Of a DNA stretch of 26,141 nucleotides, positions 5,566 to 11,459 are shown piece after piece. The stretch comes from a virus. The stretch spans positions 1-26,141 of the IMG/VR virus record IMGVR_UViG_3300025671_000443; one strand, given 5' to 3'. The notes beneath the pieces were generated by a model, which was not told the DNA's origin, did not search any database, and was given only the letters and a program-made list of their open reading frames with translations. Position 1 is the first letter of the stretch. Every line of letters starts with the position of its first letter. The position numbers and the translations under genes are program-made.

Positions 5566-5576
5566 GGGTGATTAGT
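5561..5576 (-). repeat. repeated start-site leader, copy 3
   Basis: On the minus strand this reads ACTAATCACCCATGAC, identical to 512-527 and 726-741, and covers the start codon of the gene ending at 5164. It is preceded by CC and followed by ACAACAACACCCC. Confidence 0.7.
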
Positions 5577-5587
5577 GGGTCTGACTA

Positions 5588-5797
5588 CTAGGCTTCAAGC
5601 TCATCAGCGAGCAAAAGCAGTTGTGAACAATCGACAACCTCCACATCGAGGAGCTTGTATTTGAGTTGATCTGCAGCAGCTCGCAGGGCGGCGGCAGCAA
5701 CCCAGCGAGATTCATTGAGGCAGTCGTCGGGGCCATAGCATTGAGCACCGTTGGCAGCGTCTAGCACCGCCTGCGCGGCGGGTGAAAGATCAGTCAT
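5588..5797 (-). CDS. conserved small hypothetical protein, 69 aa
   Basis: Start ATG 5797 is chosen over the upstream in-frame ATG 5812 because it overlaps the previous gene's stop in the ATGA style used throughout this operon. The product begins MTDLSPAAQAVLDAANGAQ, continues with RWVAAAALRAAADQL and ends LLLLADELEA. This two-helix pattern is a mosaic family I have seen in phages and prophages of cyanobacteria; no function is known. It is soluble, acidic and alanine-rich, with no signal or membrane segment. Confidence 0.7.
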   Translation of the reverse strand: MTDLSPAAQAVLDAANGAQCYGPDDCLNESRWVAAAALRAAADQLKYKLLDVEVVDCSQLLLLADELEA

Positions 5798-6084
5798 TGA
5801 ACCCAGCTCCATTGTTCACGTTTGCAGATGCGCCAAACCTGCTTTGAGCTGATTCCATACCTGACAGCAAGCTGACCGCAAGTAAGGCCCTGCTCGCGTT
5901 CACGCCGCATAGTGCGCACATTGTCCACAGTCAGCACATTGGCCGGGTTGTGTTCGCCACGCTTGAAACCACCAGCAGCGGGCCGGGCCAGTGCCTTACG
6001 AGCAAACGACAGAAACGGATCATTCGCTGGCAGGTATTCAGCTAGCCGCTCGGTAAGCTCAGTCGCTAAAGCGTGATGGTTCAT
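5794..6084 (-). CDS. helix-turn-helix protein, 96 aa (HNH-associated type)
   Basis: The C-terminal half, residues 40-95, is a DNA-binding module. KRGEHNPANVLTVDNVRTMR leads into REREQGLTCGQLAVRYGISS and KQVWRICKREQW, a helix-turn-helix like the ones attached to HNH homing nucleases and AP2-type phage proteins. There is no nuclease motif here, so it may be a DNA-binding remnant or a small regulator. The N-terminal 40 residues are helical (ALATELTERLAEYLP). It overlaps the gene before it by 26 bases and the one after by 4. Confidence 0.7.
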   Translation of the reverse strand: MNHHALATELTERLAEYLPANDPFLSFARKALARPAAGGFKRGEHNPANVLTVDNVRTMRREREQGLTCGQLAVRYGISSKQVWRICKREQWSWVQ

Positions 6085-6220
6085 CTTGCATGAGTTCTAA
6101 AAGTTCAAGCACATGCGCTGCAAATGCAACGTGTGTCATTACTGCATGAGTGCCGGGAGGGCGCCCGTAAGACGCCTCCCACCACTCCTTGAATGCAGCA
6201 TCAAGGGCGGTTTGATTCAT
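6059..6220 (-). CDS. small conserved hypothetical protein, 53 aa
   Basis: ATG 6220-6218 shares one base with the ssb stop (TAATG), and the frame ends at TGA 6061-6059. The product MNQTALDAAFKEWWEASYGR continues PPGTHAVMTHVAFAAHVLEL and ends LLELMQDEPSRFSD. I recognise the FKEWWxASY...PPGTHAVMTH pattern from cyanophage mosaic genes. It is a soluble helical protein of unknown function. Its 26-base overlap with the next gene and one-base overlap with ssb argue strongly for translation in this operon. Confidence 0.7.
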   Translation of the reverse strand: MNQTALDAAFKEWWEASYGRPPGTHAVMTHVAFAAHVLELLELMQDEPSRFSD

Positions 6221-6567
6221 TAGAAGACTGCCTCCTCTGCAGGGCTGCTGGTGCGTGGCATGAACTCAAAGCGGCTGATGCTAAGCACATGCTTACTGCG
6301 CTTAGCGCCAGTCTCTTTGTCGTTCCATTCTTGGCGGCGTACTGCACCACTTGCAAGGATGCTGTCGCCTTTCTTGAGCTTATCAACGATCAGCTCTGCA
6401 GACTTACCCCATACCTCGCAGTCGATTGCATTGTTAATCCAGTTGCCATCTTTATCCTTGCCTTCTTGGATGCCGCCTGCGAAGTTGGTAACCATGCTGC
6501 CGGATTCAAAGGCACGCAGTTGCGGGTCAGTGATGATACGAATGATGCCAGTTGCGTAAAGGCTCAT
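6220..6567 (-). CDS. ssb: single-stranded DNA-binding protein
   Basis: SSB coats single-stranded DNA during replication and annealing. The protein has the OB-fold pattern of bacterial SSB, with a start MSLYATGIIRIITDPQLRAF, an acidic-hydrophobic core (NNAIDCEVWGKSAELIVDKL) and KKGDSILASGAVRRQEWND followed by KHVLSISRFEFM. At 115 residues it is shorter than E. coli SSB (178). It lacks a long Gly/Pro linker and the acidic DDDIPF-type tip, ending in PAEEAVF. The tip normally recruits partner proteins, so partner contacts may be reduced or changed. It lies next to the annealing protein and exonuclease. Confidence 0.88.
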   Translation of the reverse strand: MSLYATGIIRIITDPQLRAFESGSMVTNFAGGIQEGKDKDGNWINNAIDCEVWGKSAELIVDKLKKGDSILASGAVRRQEWNDKETGAKRSKHVLSISRFEFMPRTSSPAEEAVF

Positions 6568-6568
6568 G

Positions 6569-6778
6569 TCAAGTCAGTGGTGTGATGGAGTTGGCTTCTT
6601 CAAAAGCCAGGATTTGGGCCAGTGGATACCGAACCCGTGGTGTACGGGCTGGAAAGCCAATACGCGGGATGGTGTAATACCTAGGTCCAATGCCACGTGC
6701 GCGTTGGTTTTTGATGGCTGCTGGCTTCAACCCCCAACGTGCTGCCAGTTGATCAGTGGTCAGATACGGTTCAGTCAT
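6569..6778 (-). CDS. small HTH (MerR/excisionase-like) DNA-binding protein, 69 aa
   Basis: Start ATG 6778 overlaps the end of the bet gene by eight bases (ATGACTGA); an upstream in-frame ATG at 6829 would add a Leu-rich stretch that is an out-of-frame reading of bet. Residues 5-27 (YLTTDQLAARWGLKPAAIKN) form a helix-turn-helix of the HTH_17/excisionase kind, followed by GIGPRYYTIPR and VRYPLAQILAFEE. Such proteins act as recombination directionality factors or repressors. No integrase is in the window, so a regulatory role is at least as likely. Confidence 0.75.
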   Translation of the reverse strand: MTEPYLTTDQLAARWGLKPAAIKNQRARGIGPRYYTIPRIGFPARTPRVRYPLAQILAFEEANSITPLT

Positions 6779-7535
6779 CAGCAAATGGATCCTCATCAGC
6801 AGCAGGTGCAAGCTCTGCTTCTTTAGCAAGTGCTAGCTCCATGAGCTGCTTGTTTTGGTCGTCGCTTAGGTCAGGCTTGCGCTTGTCCATACGTGCAACG
6901 ACCTCCTGCAGCTTGTCCAGCGTGTCTGCTTTGGCGATTGCAGCCTTACCGGCTTGGAATAGCTTGGCATCACCGGCAGGCTTGGCGGGCAGTGCAGGCG
7001 CAGCGGTCACGGTGACAGGCTCAACCTCAGCCTGCTGCATTTCATCAGTGCTGTAGACACCGGACATATCAGCAGGAAATGCCTTGCGTAATGCCAAAGC
7101 CTCAGAGCACTTGGCGATCATTGCAGCACCCATCTTGGACCACAAGCCTTGGCCGGCGTTGTAATCAGCAAAGCGTGCAGTACCAGTAAATGGATGTTGG
7201 CAGCCCTTGCGATGGATAATGGTCTTAGCAGCAGAAGGTGGTTTGCTACCAAGCCATACATCAGTCCATTGGCCGTCTTCACCGCACCAATAGGTTTCGC
7301 TGCCATCCAACTGGCCAGTGCGTTCTGCAATAGCACGCAAGCCGTCAATGCCAGCTTGAATGGTCATCTTGCCGCCACGTTTGATGGCGTAAATCTGCTT
7401 GCTGAATGGATCTAGCCCAGTGCGTTGGCACGCATAGGCAAACAAGCGCAATTCATCTTGACTGCAGCCGGGCGCAATCGTGGTGCTGATCAGTTGGGTT
7501 TGCTCTGGTGTCCAGAGTGTGAGAGCGGTGGTCAT
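6771..7535 (-). CDS. bet: Bet/RecT-family single-strand annealing protein
   Basis: It anneals complementary single strands produced by the partner exonuclease. Residues about 26-60 (DELRLFAYACQRTGLDPFSK, then QIYAIKRGGKMTIQAGIDG) match the lambda Bet-type signature, followed by LRAIAERTGQLDGSE and MGAAMIAKCSEALALRKAFP (about 135-155). The last 80 residues, from EVEPVTVTAAPALPAKPAGD, are a flexible linker plus helical tail ending in an acidic PFADD. This tail may dock SSB or other partners. Length (254) fits Bet (261). It overlaps the small gene before it by four bases and the HTH gene after it by eight. Confidence 0.9.
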   Translation of the reverse strand: MTTALTLWTPEQTQLISTTIAPGCSQDELRLFAYACQRTGLDPFSKQIYAIKRGGKMTIQAGIDGLRAIAERTGQLDGSETYWCGEDGQWTDVWLGSKPPSAAKTIIHRKGCQHPFTGTARFADYNAGQGLWSKMGAAMIAKCSEALALRKAFPADMSGVYSTDEMQQAEVEPVTVTAAPALPAKPAGDAKLFQAGKAAIAKADTLDKLQEVVARMDKRKPDLSDDQNKQLMELALAKEAELAPAADEDPFADD

Positions 7536-7735
7536 TTTGCGTGCAGTTCGTAATTAGAGATTTCGTCAAAAATTTGATTGCCTTCTGCCTCCGTTAGGTA
7601 TTTAACAACCTGAATGGTTGCAGCTTTGCCAGGATCAAGGTCAATGGTCATGCGACCAATCCTGCTTGCATCCAAACCAAGAGCATCGCAGATTGCTTGA
7701 CCTAACGACTGAGCGGTGGTAATTGATTCGGCCAT
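7532..7735 (-). CDS. small hypothetical protein between exo and bet, 67 aa
   Basis: ATG 7735 shares a base with the exonuclease stop (TGATG), and the frame overlaps bet by four bases; an in-frame ATG at 7780 would run far into exo. The product has a helix (ESITTAQSLGQAICDALGLD) and a beta part (RIGRMTIDLDPGKAATIQVV). The shape, acidic N-terminal helix followed by IDL/IQV strands, recalls small phage proteins annotated as DUF2303-like or recombination accessory factors, but I cannot name a family. Conserved position between the two recombination genes is the only functional clue. Confidence 0.65.
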   Translation of the reverse strand: MAESITTAQSLGQAICDALGLDASRIGRMTIDLDPGKAATIQVVKYLTEAEGNQIFDEISNYELHAK

Positions 7736-8529
7736 CAAAAGTTCTCCGAAGTGATAGCAGACTCGTTGCGTAGTGCCCATGAAGGCAAGCTGAGTGTTTG
7801 GCAGTCATCGCCGTAGCCAGGCCACTCAGATGTGGCTTGGCAATCGGCAATCACGCGCATATCGCGTTGCCGTAGCTCGTCACCAGCAGCAAGTGCTGCG
7901 GCATCAAGCTCATAAACCGCAACTGCATATGGTGCAGTCTTTTCAACAGCGATGAATACAAACCGCTCAGCGCCATGCAGACCAGACAAGTAATGGCTGG
8001 CTTGCACATGGTAGCGAAAGGTGGCAATGCTGCGGGCAAAGCCGGACGGTGATGCATCCGTCGTGGTCTTAAGGTCAACCACTGTGGTGCTGTGATACCA
8101 ATCTGGACGGCATTTACACCGCAAACCAGTCGTGGCGTCATCCCACCAGAAGGACTGCTCAGCCTTGCCATTGGCGAGCAGTGCTGATGCTGCAGGATGC
8201 ACGCGGACGCTGGCAGCCATTGATAGGGCTAGCGCCATGTCGGATTGTGTGACGGCTTCAATGCCAGCAGCAGCCATGCTTGCAGCTTGCTCTTTACCAG
8301 CTTTGGTATTACGCGGTCCGCAGACGCCATAACGCTGCAGTAGATCCTCAGGTTCAAGCACTGCCGTATGCACCAGCGTGCCAAGTCGCATCGCTGCAGT
8401 TGGTTCCACCGGCAAGCGCTGCGGGTCGAGGTAGCGGCTCCAGTAGTGGTATGGCGACTTAGCCACTGCGTGCAGGTGCGAAGCGCTAACGGCTGGGTCG
8501 GCGTGGTACTGCTCATTGCTGATGGTCAT
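7735..8529 (-). CDS. PD-(D/E)XK exonuclease, RecE C-terminal/YqaJ-like
   Basis: It probably degrades one strand of double-stranded DNA 5' to 3' and hands the other to the Bet protein. The N-terminus YHADPAVSASHLHAVAKSP and RLGTLVHTAVLEP (residues 48-60, His54) is typical of phage PDDEXK nucleases related to RecE (DUF3799). Catalytic residues are visible as Asp143 (CRPDW), Asp152 and Lys154 (VDLKTT), followed by Gln176 and Tyr180 in YHVQASHYL. Length 264 fits the isolated RecE nuclease domain. It forms a cassette with bet and ssb, in the order exo, small gene, bet, HTH, ssb. Confidence 0.88.
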   Translation of the reverse strand: MTISNEQYHADPAVSASHLHAVAKSPYHYWSRYLDPQRLPVEPTAAMRLGTLVHTAVLEPEDLLQRYGVCGPRNTKAGKEQAASMAAAGIEAVTQSDMALALSMAASVRVHPAASALLANGKAEQSFWWDDATTGLRCKCRPDWYHSTTVVDLKTTTDASPSGFARSIATFRYHVQASHYLSGLHGAERFVFIAVEKTAPYAVAVYELDAAALAAGDELRQRDMRVIADCQATSEWPGYGDDCQTLSLPSWALRNESAITSENF

Positions 8530-8726
8530 ACTGCTGCACCACTACGCAAGGAGCGATGCAAACGGCTGGCAGTGCCGTATGTAGCGACCATTTCAGGAAA
8601 TGCATCAAGCAAACGACGCTTGTTGCTGGGATCTGCTTTCAAGCCAGCCTGCGCTAGCGCTTGGAAGAATCCACCGCCGTGCTGATAGGCAGTAGCAAAT
8701 GTCCAATAGATGTCGGTGTCATTCAT
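8526..8726 (-). CDS. small hypothetical protein, 66 aa
   Basis: ATG 8726 is preferred over 8759; it gives an eight-base overlap with the previous small gene and a four-base overlap with exo. The product MNDTDIYWTFATAYQHGGGF continues FQALAQAGLKADPSNKRRLL and DAFPEMVATYG. It is basic at the C-terminus (RLHRSLRSG) and mostly helical. There is no membrane segment. The FPEMVATYGTAS part is a plausible DNA-binding or protein-contact helix, but no family is recognised. Confidence 0.65.
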   Translation of the reverse strand: MNDTDIYWTFATAYQHGGGFFQALAQAGLKADPSNKRRLLDAFPEMVATYGTASRLHRSLRSGAAV

Positions 8727-8844
8727 GGATCTGTTGGGTGCCGGTGTGGGTTGGCGCACGATGGACTGCTGCTTCGATGCCGATCATGGCGATCACCCAT
8801 GCGGCGATGGCCATGCAGCAAATGTTGGCGATTTTGTTGTTCAT
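8719..8844 (-). CDS. small membrane protein, 41 aa
   Basis: ATG 8844-8842 to TGA 8721-8719. The product MNNKIANICCMAIAAWVIAM continues IGIEAAVHRAPTHTGTQQIH and ends in E. Residues 5-24 make one membrane helix with two Cys. It overlaps the HTH membrane protein before it by four bases and the next gene by eight, so it is an integral part of the operon. Function unknown. A second single-pass membrane protein adjoining a membrane-HTH protein suggests they might work together at the envelope. Confidence 0.6.
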   Translation of the reverse strand: MNNKIANICCMAIAAWVIAMIGIEAAVHRAPTHTGTQQIHE

Positions 8845-9023
8845 GCCAGTGCCCTCCGCACGGCGTAACGGCTGATGTTCATGTGATCTGCAATGCGCTG
8901 TTGGCTCCAGCCGTAGCTGCGACGTAAGCGGCGTGCGCGTTGCTCAGTGCTTTCAGTTGCCCAAAGCAAGATCAAGACTGGCAATAAGAACAGTGCCAGT
9001 AGTAAGGCGAGTGTGGTGGTCAT
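8841..9023 (-). CDS. membrane-anchored helix-turn-helix microprotein, 60 aa
   Basis: ATG 9023 (an in-frame GTG/ATG further up at 9053 is less likely). Residues 3-21 (TTLALLLALFLLPVLILLWA) are a strong membrane helix. After a basic linker (TEQRARRLRRSYG) comes a helix-turn-helix, GWSQQRIADHMNISRYAVRR, residues 38-58. Membrane anchor plus HTH in 60 residues is unusual. The basic residues after the helix predict the HTH domain on the cytoplasmic side by the positive-inside rule. It is the first gene after the promoter at 9161-9188. It could tether phage DNA to the membrane or regulate transcription from there. Confidence 0.75.
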   Translation of the reverse strand: MTTTLALLLALFLLPVLILLWATESTEQRARRLRRSYGWSQQRIADHMNISRYAVRRALA

Positions 9024-9160
9024 GGCTGGGGTCGGTTTGGGGTGCCGGGCCAACCGGCGATGCAGCCTTACTTAGGGCGTGTTGGGCTCGTGGTGTCGCG
9101 TCGTGTGCCCGGTTCCGCGGCGGTTGAGTTTTGCGAGTGGACCGCTCCCCTCGTGCAACC
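9024..9160 (-). promoter_or_regulatory. GC-rich untranslated leader with hairpin
   Basis: This segment between the promoter at 9161-9188 and the ATG at 9023 encodes no convincing gene. Near its 3' end GCCGG and CCGGC (9044-9048 and 9054-9058) form a five-pair hairpin with a five-base loop, about 20 bases before the start codon. A second set of GC-rich inverted repeats (around 9105-9120) could pair with it. A roughly 130-base leader is long for this compact genome and may carry translational or antitermination control. Confidence 0.4.
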
Positions 9161-9188
9161 ACTATACACCCTGCGCAACCCCTGTCAA
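9161..9188 (-). promoter_or_regulatory. sigma70-type promoter for recombination genes, with flanking direct repeat
   Basis: On the minus strand TTGACA (9188-9183) and TATAGT (9166-9161) are separated by 16 bases. The -35 is a perfect consensus and overlaps the stop codon of the VRR-NUC gene. GGTTGC occurs at 9180-9175 in the spacer and again at 9160-9155 just past the -10, exactly 20 bases or about two helical turns apart, suggesting an operator. It should drive the genes from 9023 leftwards. Confidence 0.7.
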
Positions 9189-9532
9189 CCCCCGGCAGCC
9201 ATGATTCGCTGGGCATCCTCCACACTCCTTGCTACGCCTGCAATGCCGCCAGCAGCTTGGACAGCATCCAACCATTGCTGCTGTTCAGGCCTGATCCTGC
9301 CGGTTGGCGTCTTGACCTCAATACTGGTGAACACCGCCACTTGCTGGCCAACCATCTCTGGTGTAATTGTCACGCGCTTCCAGCCGATCAAGTCAGCGCT
9401 GCCCTTGCACAACCCAAACTGCACCGGGCGGCCATTCTGATCCTTAAGCGTGCCGGTGTTATTGCGGAAGAGCCTGGTGCTGCCGTGGCTTACTGCTAGG
9501 CGAATCTCCTGCTGAATACGCTGCTCAGACAA
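9185..9532 (-). CDS. VRR-NUC domain nuclease, 115 aa
   Basis: A structure-dependent nuclease fold of the PD-(D/E)XK superfamily. FRNNTGTLKD (22-31), GLCKGSADLIGW (40-51, Asp47) and FTSIEVKTPTGRI (68-80, Glu72, Lys74) with PEQQQWLDAVQAAGG are the VRR-NUC landmarks. I chose TTG 9532 because the recognisable domain starts right there (SEQRIQQEIRLA) and it limits overlap with the methyltransferase gene to 37 bases; GTG 9571 would add 13 residues. Family members resolve Holliday junctions or process replication forks, so it could work with the helicases and recombination proteins in the same operon. Confidence 0.85.
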   Translation of the reverse strand: MSEQRIQQEIRLAVSHGSTRLFRNNTGTLKDQNGRPVQFGLCKGSADLIGWKRVTITPEMVGQQVAVFTSIEVKTPTGRIRPEQQQWLDAVQAAGGIAGVARSVEDAQRIMAAGG

Positions 9533-10107
9533 AGCTGCTCGGCAACTGGCGGCAGAGTAGCGGTTCCCCACTGCTGCGCCATTGCATCAGCTATGCCTTG
9601 ATAGGTGCGGCTGCGATTTTTCCATCTGTCCTTGCCACTCATCATCCATACCCTTGGCTCGCGCCCTGGCACTATTTTCGTCGGCTTGAGCTTGGGCAAG
9701 TTCTTGAGCCATAGGCAAGTCGCCTTGGTTTCGCCATGGCCAAACTGCCACGGCTGAATCGTCTGCGTTGGTGGTTTGATAGCCGTGCTGATAATGCTGA
9801 CGGGATTTTCAATACACCAGCGGTCAATCGGTGCTGCCATCAGCAGCCGCACGAAATCGAGCGCCTCGGCTTGCTCGAGCGCCTTGCGGTGGAAATGGCG
9901 TGAGCCGCTGACCGCCAGATGGGTGCAGGGGGGATGGGCGATCATCAAGTCCCATCCATCGGCCAGTACCTCCTCAACTGGCTGCTGCAGGTGCCATTGC
10001 GGATCGCGCTCACAGTCCAACAAATCGCAGCTCCATGCATCGTGACCGCAACGGCGGAATGCGTCACGGACCCGAGCGCTGTATTCACAAGCGACGAGGA
10101 CCCTCAT
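9496..10107 (-). CDS. C5-cytosine methyltransferase-like protein, 203 aa
   Basis: The motif MIAHPPCTHLAVSG (residues 55-68) carries the Pro-Pro-Cys of C5-cytosine methyltransferases, with Cys61 as the attacking residue. CIENPVSII (98-106) corresponds to the ENV motif. The first strand LVACEYSARVRDAFRRCGHD stands where the SAM-binding FxGxG motif would be. At 203 residues it lacks an obvious target-recognition region, so specificity is unclear. The form is common in phages and could methylate phage DNA against restriction or act without strict sequence specificity. Overlaps helicase and VRR-NUC genes. Confidence 0.75.
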   Translation of the reverse strand: MRVLVACEYSARVRDAFRRCGHDAWSCDLLDCERDPQWHLQQPVEEVLADGWDLMIAHPPCTHLAVSGSRHFHRKALEQAEALDFVRLLMAAPIDRWCIENPVSIISTAIKPPTQTIQPWQFGHGETKATCLWLKNLPKLKPTKIVPGREPRVWMMSGKDRWKNRSRTYQGIADAMAQQWGTATLPPVAEQLCLSSVFSRRFA

Positions 10108-11459
10108 ATGCCATATCGCTTGGCCAACCTAGCTTGGTAAACCCGCTCAGCCCATCCGCGTTTATAGCCGCGTTGCTGCGCTAACTGGCGTAGGTCATCC
10201 AATGACTGCGCACTGCCTTGTTCGCGTTTGCGCTGGCGTGCAGCCATCTCCACCAACTCACCATCAACCTGCTGCAACTCACGGCGTTCCTGTGGTGCAA
10301 ACACATGTCCGCATTCACGGCATATCTGTGCAGTGCTAATGCTGGTAGCAAAGCACGTTGGGCATACCTTGACGCTTGGTGCTGCCTCGCGGTCGCGTTT
10401 AGCGGCACCATCCAAAGTCCAATCGCGTTCTTCAAGGTGGTGGCCAAGCCGCAGCGTATTGCCGACATGATCGAGCACCACAGCACGCTTACCAAGTTGC
10501 GGGCGCAGGCACCTGCCGATCATCTGCAAGTGCAGCGCCACGCTTGCGGTAGGTCGCAGCAAGATGCAACCGCCAACGCTCGGCACGTCTACGCCTTCGC
10601 CAATCAGCGCGCAACTGGTGAGCACCTTCAAGCTGCCGGTGCCTAAATCGCTAAGCAACTGCTGGCGTTGCGTGGTATCCATGCTGCCATCAATACTTGC
10701 GGCAGCGATACCAGCTGACTGGAACAGCGCTGCAACTGCTTCCGCATGGGCCACTGAGCAGCAAAAGGCAATTGCCGTCTGGCCTGGTAGATGCTTGCGG
10801 TAATGGCCAAGGCAATCACCCATGATCGTGCCGACACGTTGCTCGGCCTCCTTGGCGTCAAAATCACCCATGCGCTTACGCAGGCCGGTTGAATCGAAGC
10901 CCGGTGGTGCCAGCACCTTTGCAGCAGCAAGGAATCCTTGCTCAGTGAGCTGCTGCGCAGTTGGGCCTTGCACCATCGCTTGGTAATGCTGCCCTAGGCC
11001 GCGGCCATCGCTGCGTATCGGTGTTGCCGTCACACCAAGAAGCTTGGCGGCATGGAAATGCTCAATTACCTTGGCCCATGTGCCTGCTGTTGTGTGGTGC
11101 GCTTCATCCACCACCAGCAATTGAAAGAACTCACGTGGCAGCAGGTGCAACCTGCGCGCAAGCGTTTGCACGCTGGCAACTTGCACCGCATGGCTTAGGT
11201 CCATGCTTTTGCCAGCAGCGATGCGACCATGCTTGACGCCCATTGCCGTAAGGCTGCGGCTGGCTTGATCCAGTAGCTCTGCGCGATGCACCAATATGCA
11301 GACGCGGTTGCCCTTGATTGCTGCTTGCTCTGCGATGTAGCTAAAGCACACTGTCTTGCCGCCACCCGTTGGCAGTACCGCTAGGACTGACTTATGCCCT
11401 AGCTGGTATTGCAAGCGGATGTCGGTGATCAGTTGTTGCTGGTATGGGCGGAGGTTCAT
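10104..11459 (-). CDS. SF2 DEAH-box helicase with C-terminal zinc ribbon
   Basis: ATP-driven translocase or helicase of the SSL2/type III restriction-like group. Motif I is LPTGGGKTVCF (near residue 30), motif Ia HRAELLDQA, motif II DEAH (near 118-121), motif III GVTATPIR, and motifs IV-VI include GEGVDVPSV and QMIGRCLRP. After about residue 365 a Cys4 ribbon (CPTCF ... CRECGHVF) precedes a basic helical tail. ATG 11459 overlaps the fused helicase-methyltransferase stop by one base; a GTG three bases up is equally possible. Such phage helicases remodel replication or recombination intermediates. Confidence 0.92.
   Translation of the reverse strand: MNLRPYQQQLITDIRLQYQLGHKSVLAVLPTGGGKTVCFSYIAEQAAIKGNRVCILVHRAELLDQASRSLTAMGVKHGRIAAGKSMDLSHAVQVASVQTLARRLHLLPREFFQLLVVDEAHHTTAGTWAKVIEHFHAAKLLGVTATPIRSDGRGLGQHYQAMVQGPTAQQLTEQGFLAAAKVLAPPGFDSTGLRKRMGDFDAKEAEQRVGTIMGDCLGHYRKHLPGQTAIAFCCSVAHAEAVAALFQSAGIAAASIDGSMDTTQRQQLLSDLGTGSLKVLTSCALIGEGVDVPSVGGCILLRPTASVALHLQMIGRCLRPQLGKRAVVLDHVGNTLRLGHHLEERDWTLDGAAKRDREAAPSVKVCPTCFATSISTAQICRECGHVFAPQERRELQQVDGELVEMAARQRKREQGSAQSLDDLRQLAQQRGYKRGWAERVYQARLAKRYGI

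Noticed and set aside
6569-6778. Excisionase, hence a temperate phage
   Set aside because: The HTH type is also used by general regulators, and no integrase or attachment site was seen in the window.
10218-10646. 142-codon plus-strand frame opposite the SF2 helicase
   Set aside because: It is antisense to the helicase with its zinc ribbon, and the composition (Cys, His, Ala-rich) looks like a mirror of the coding strand.
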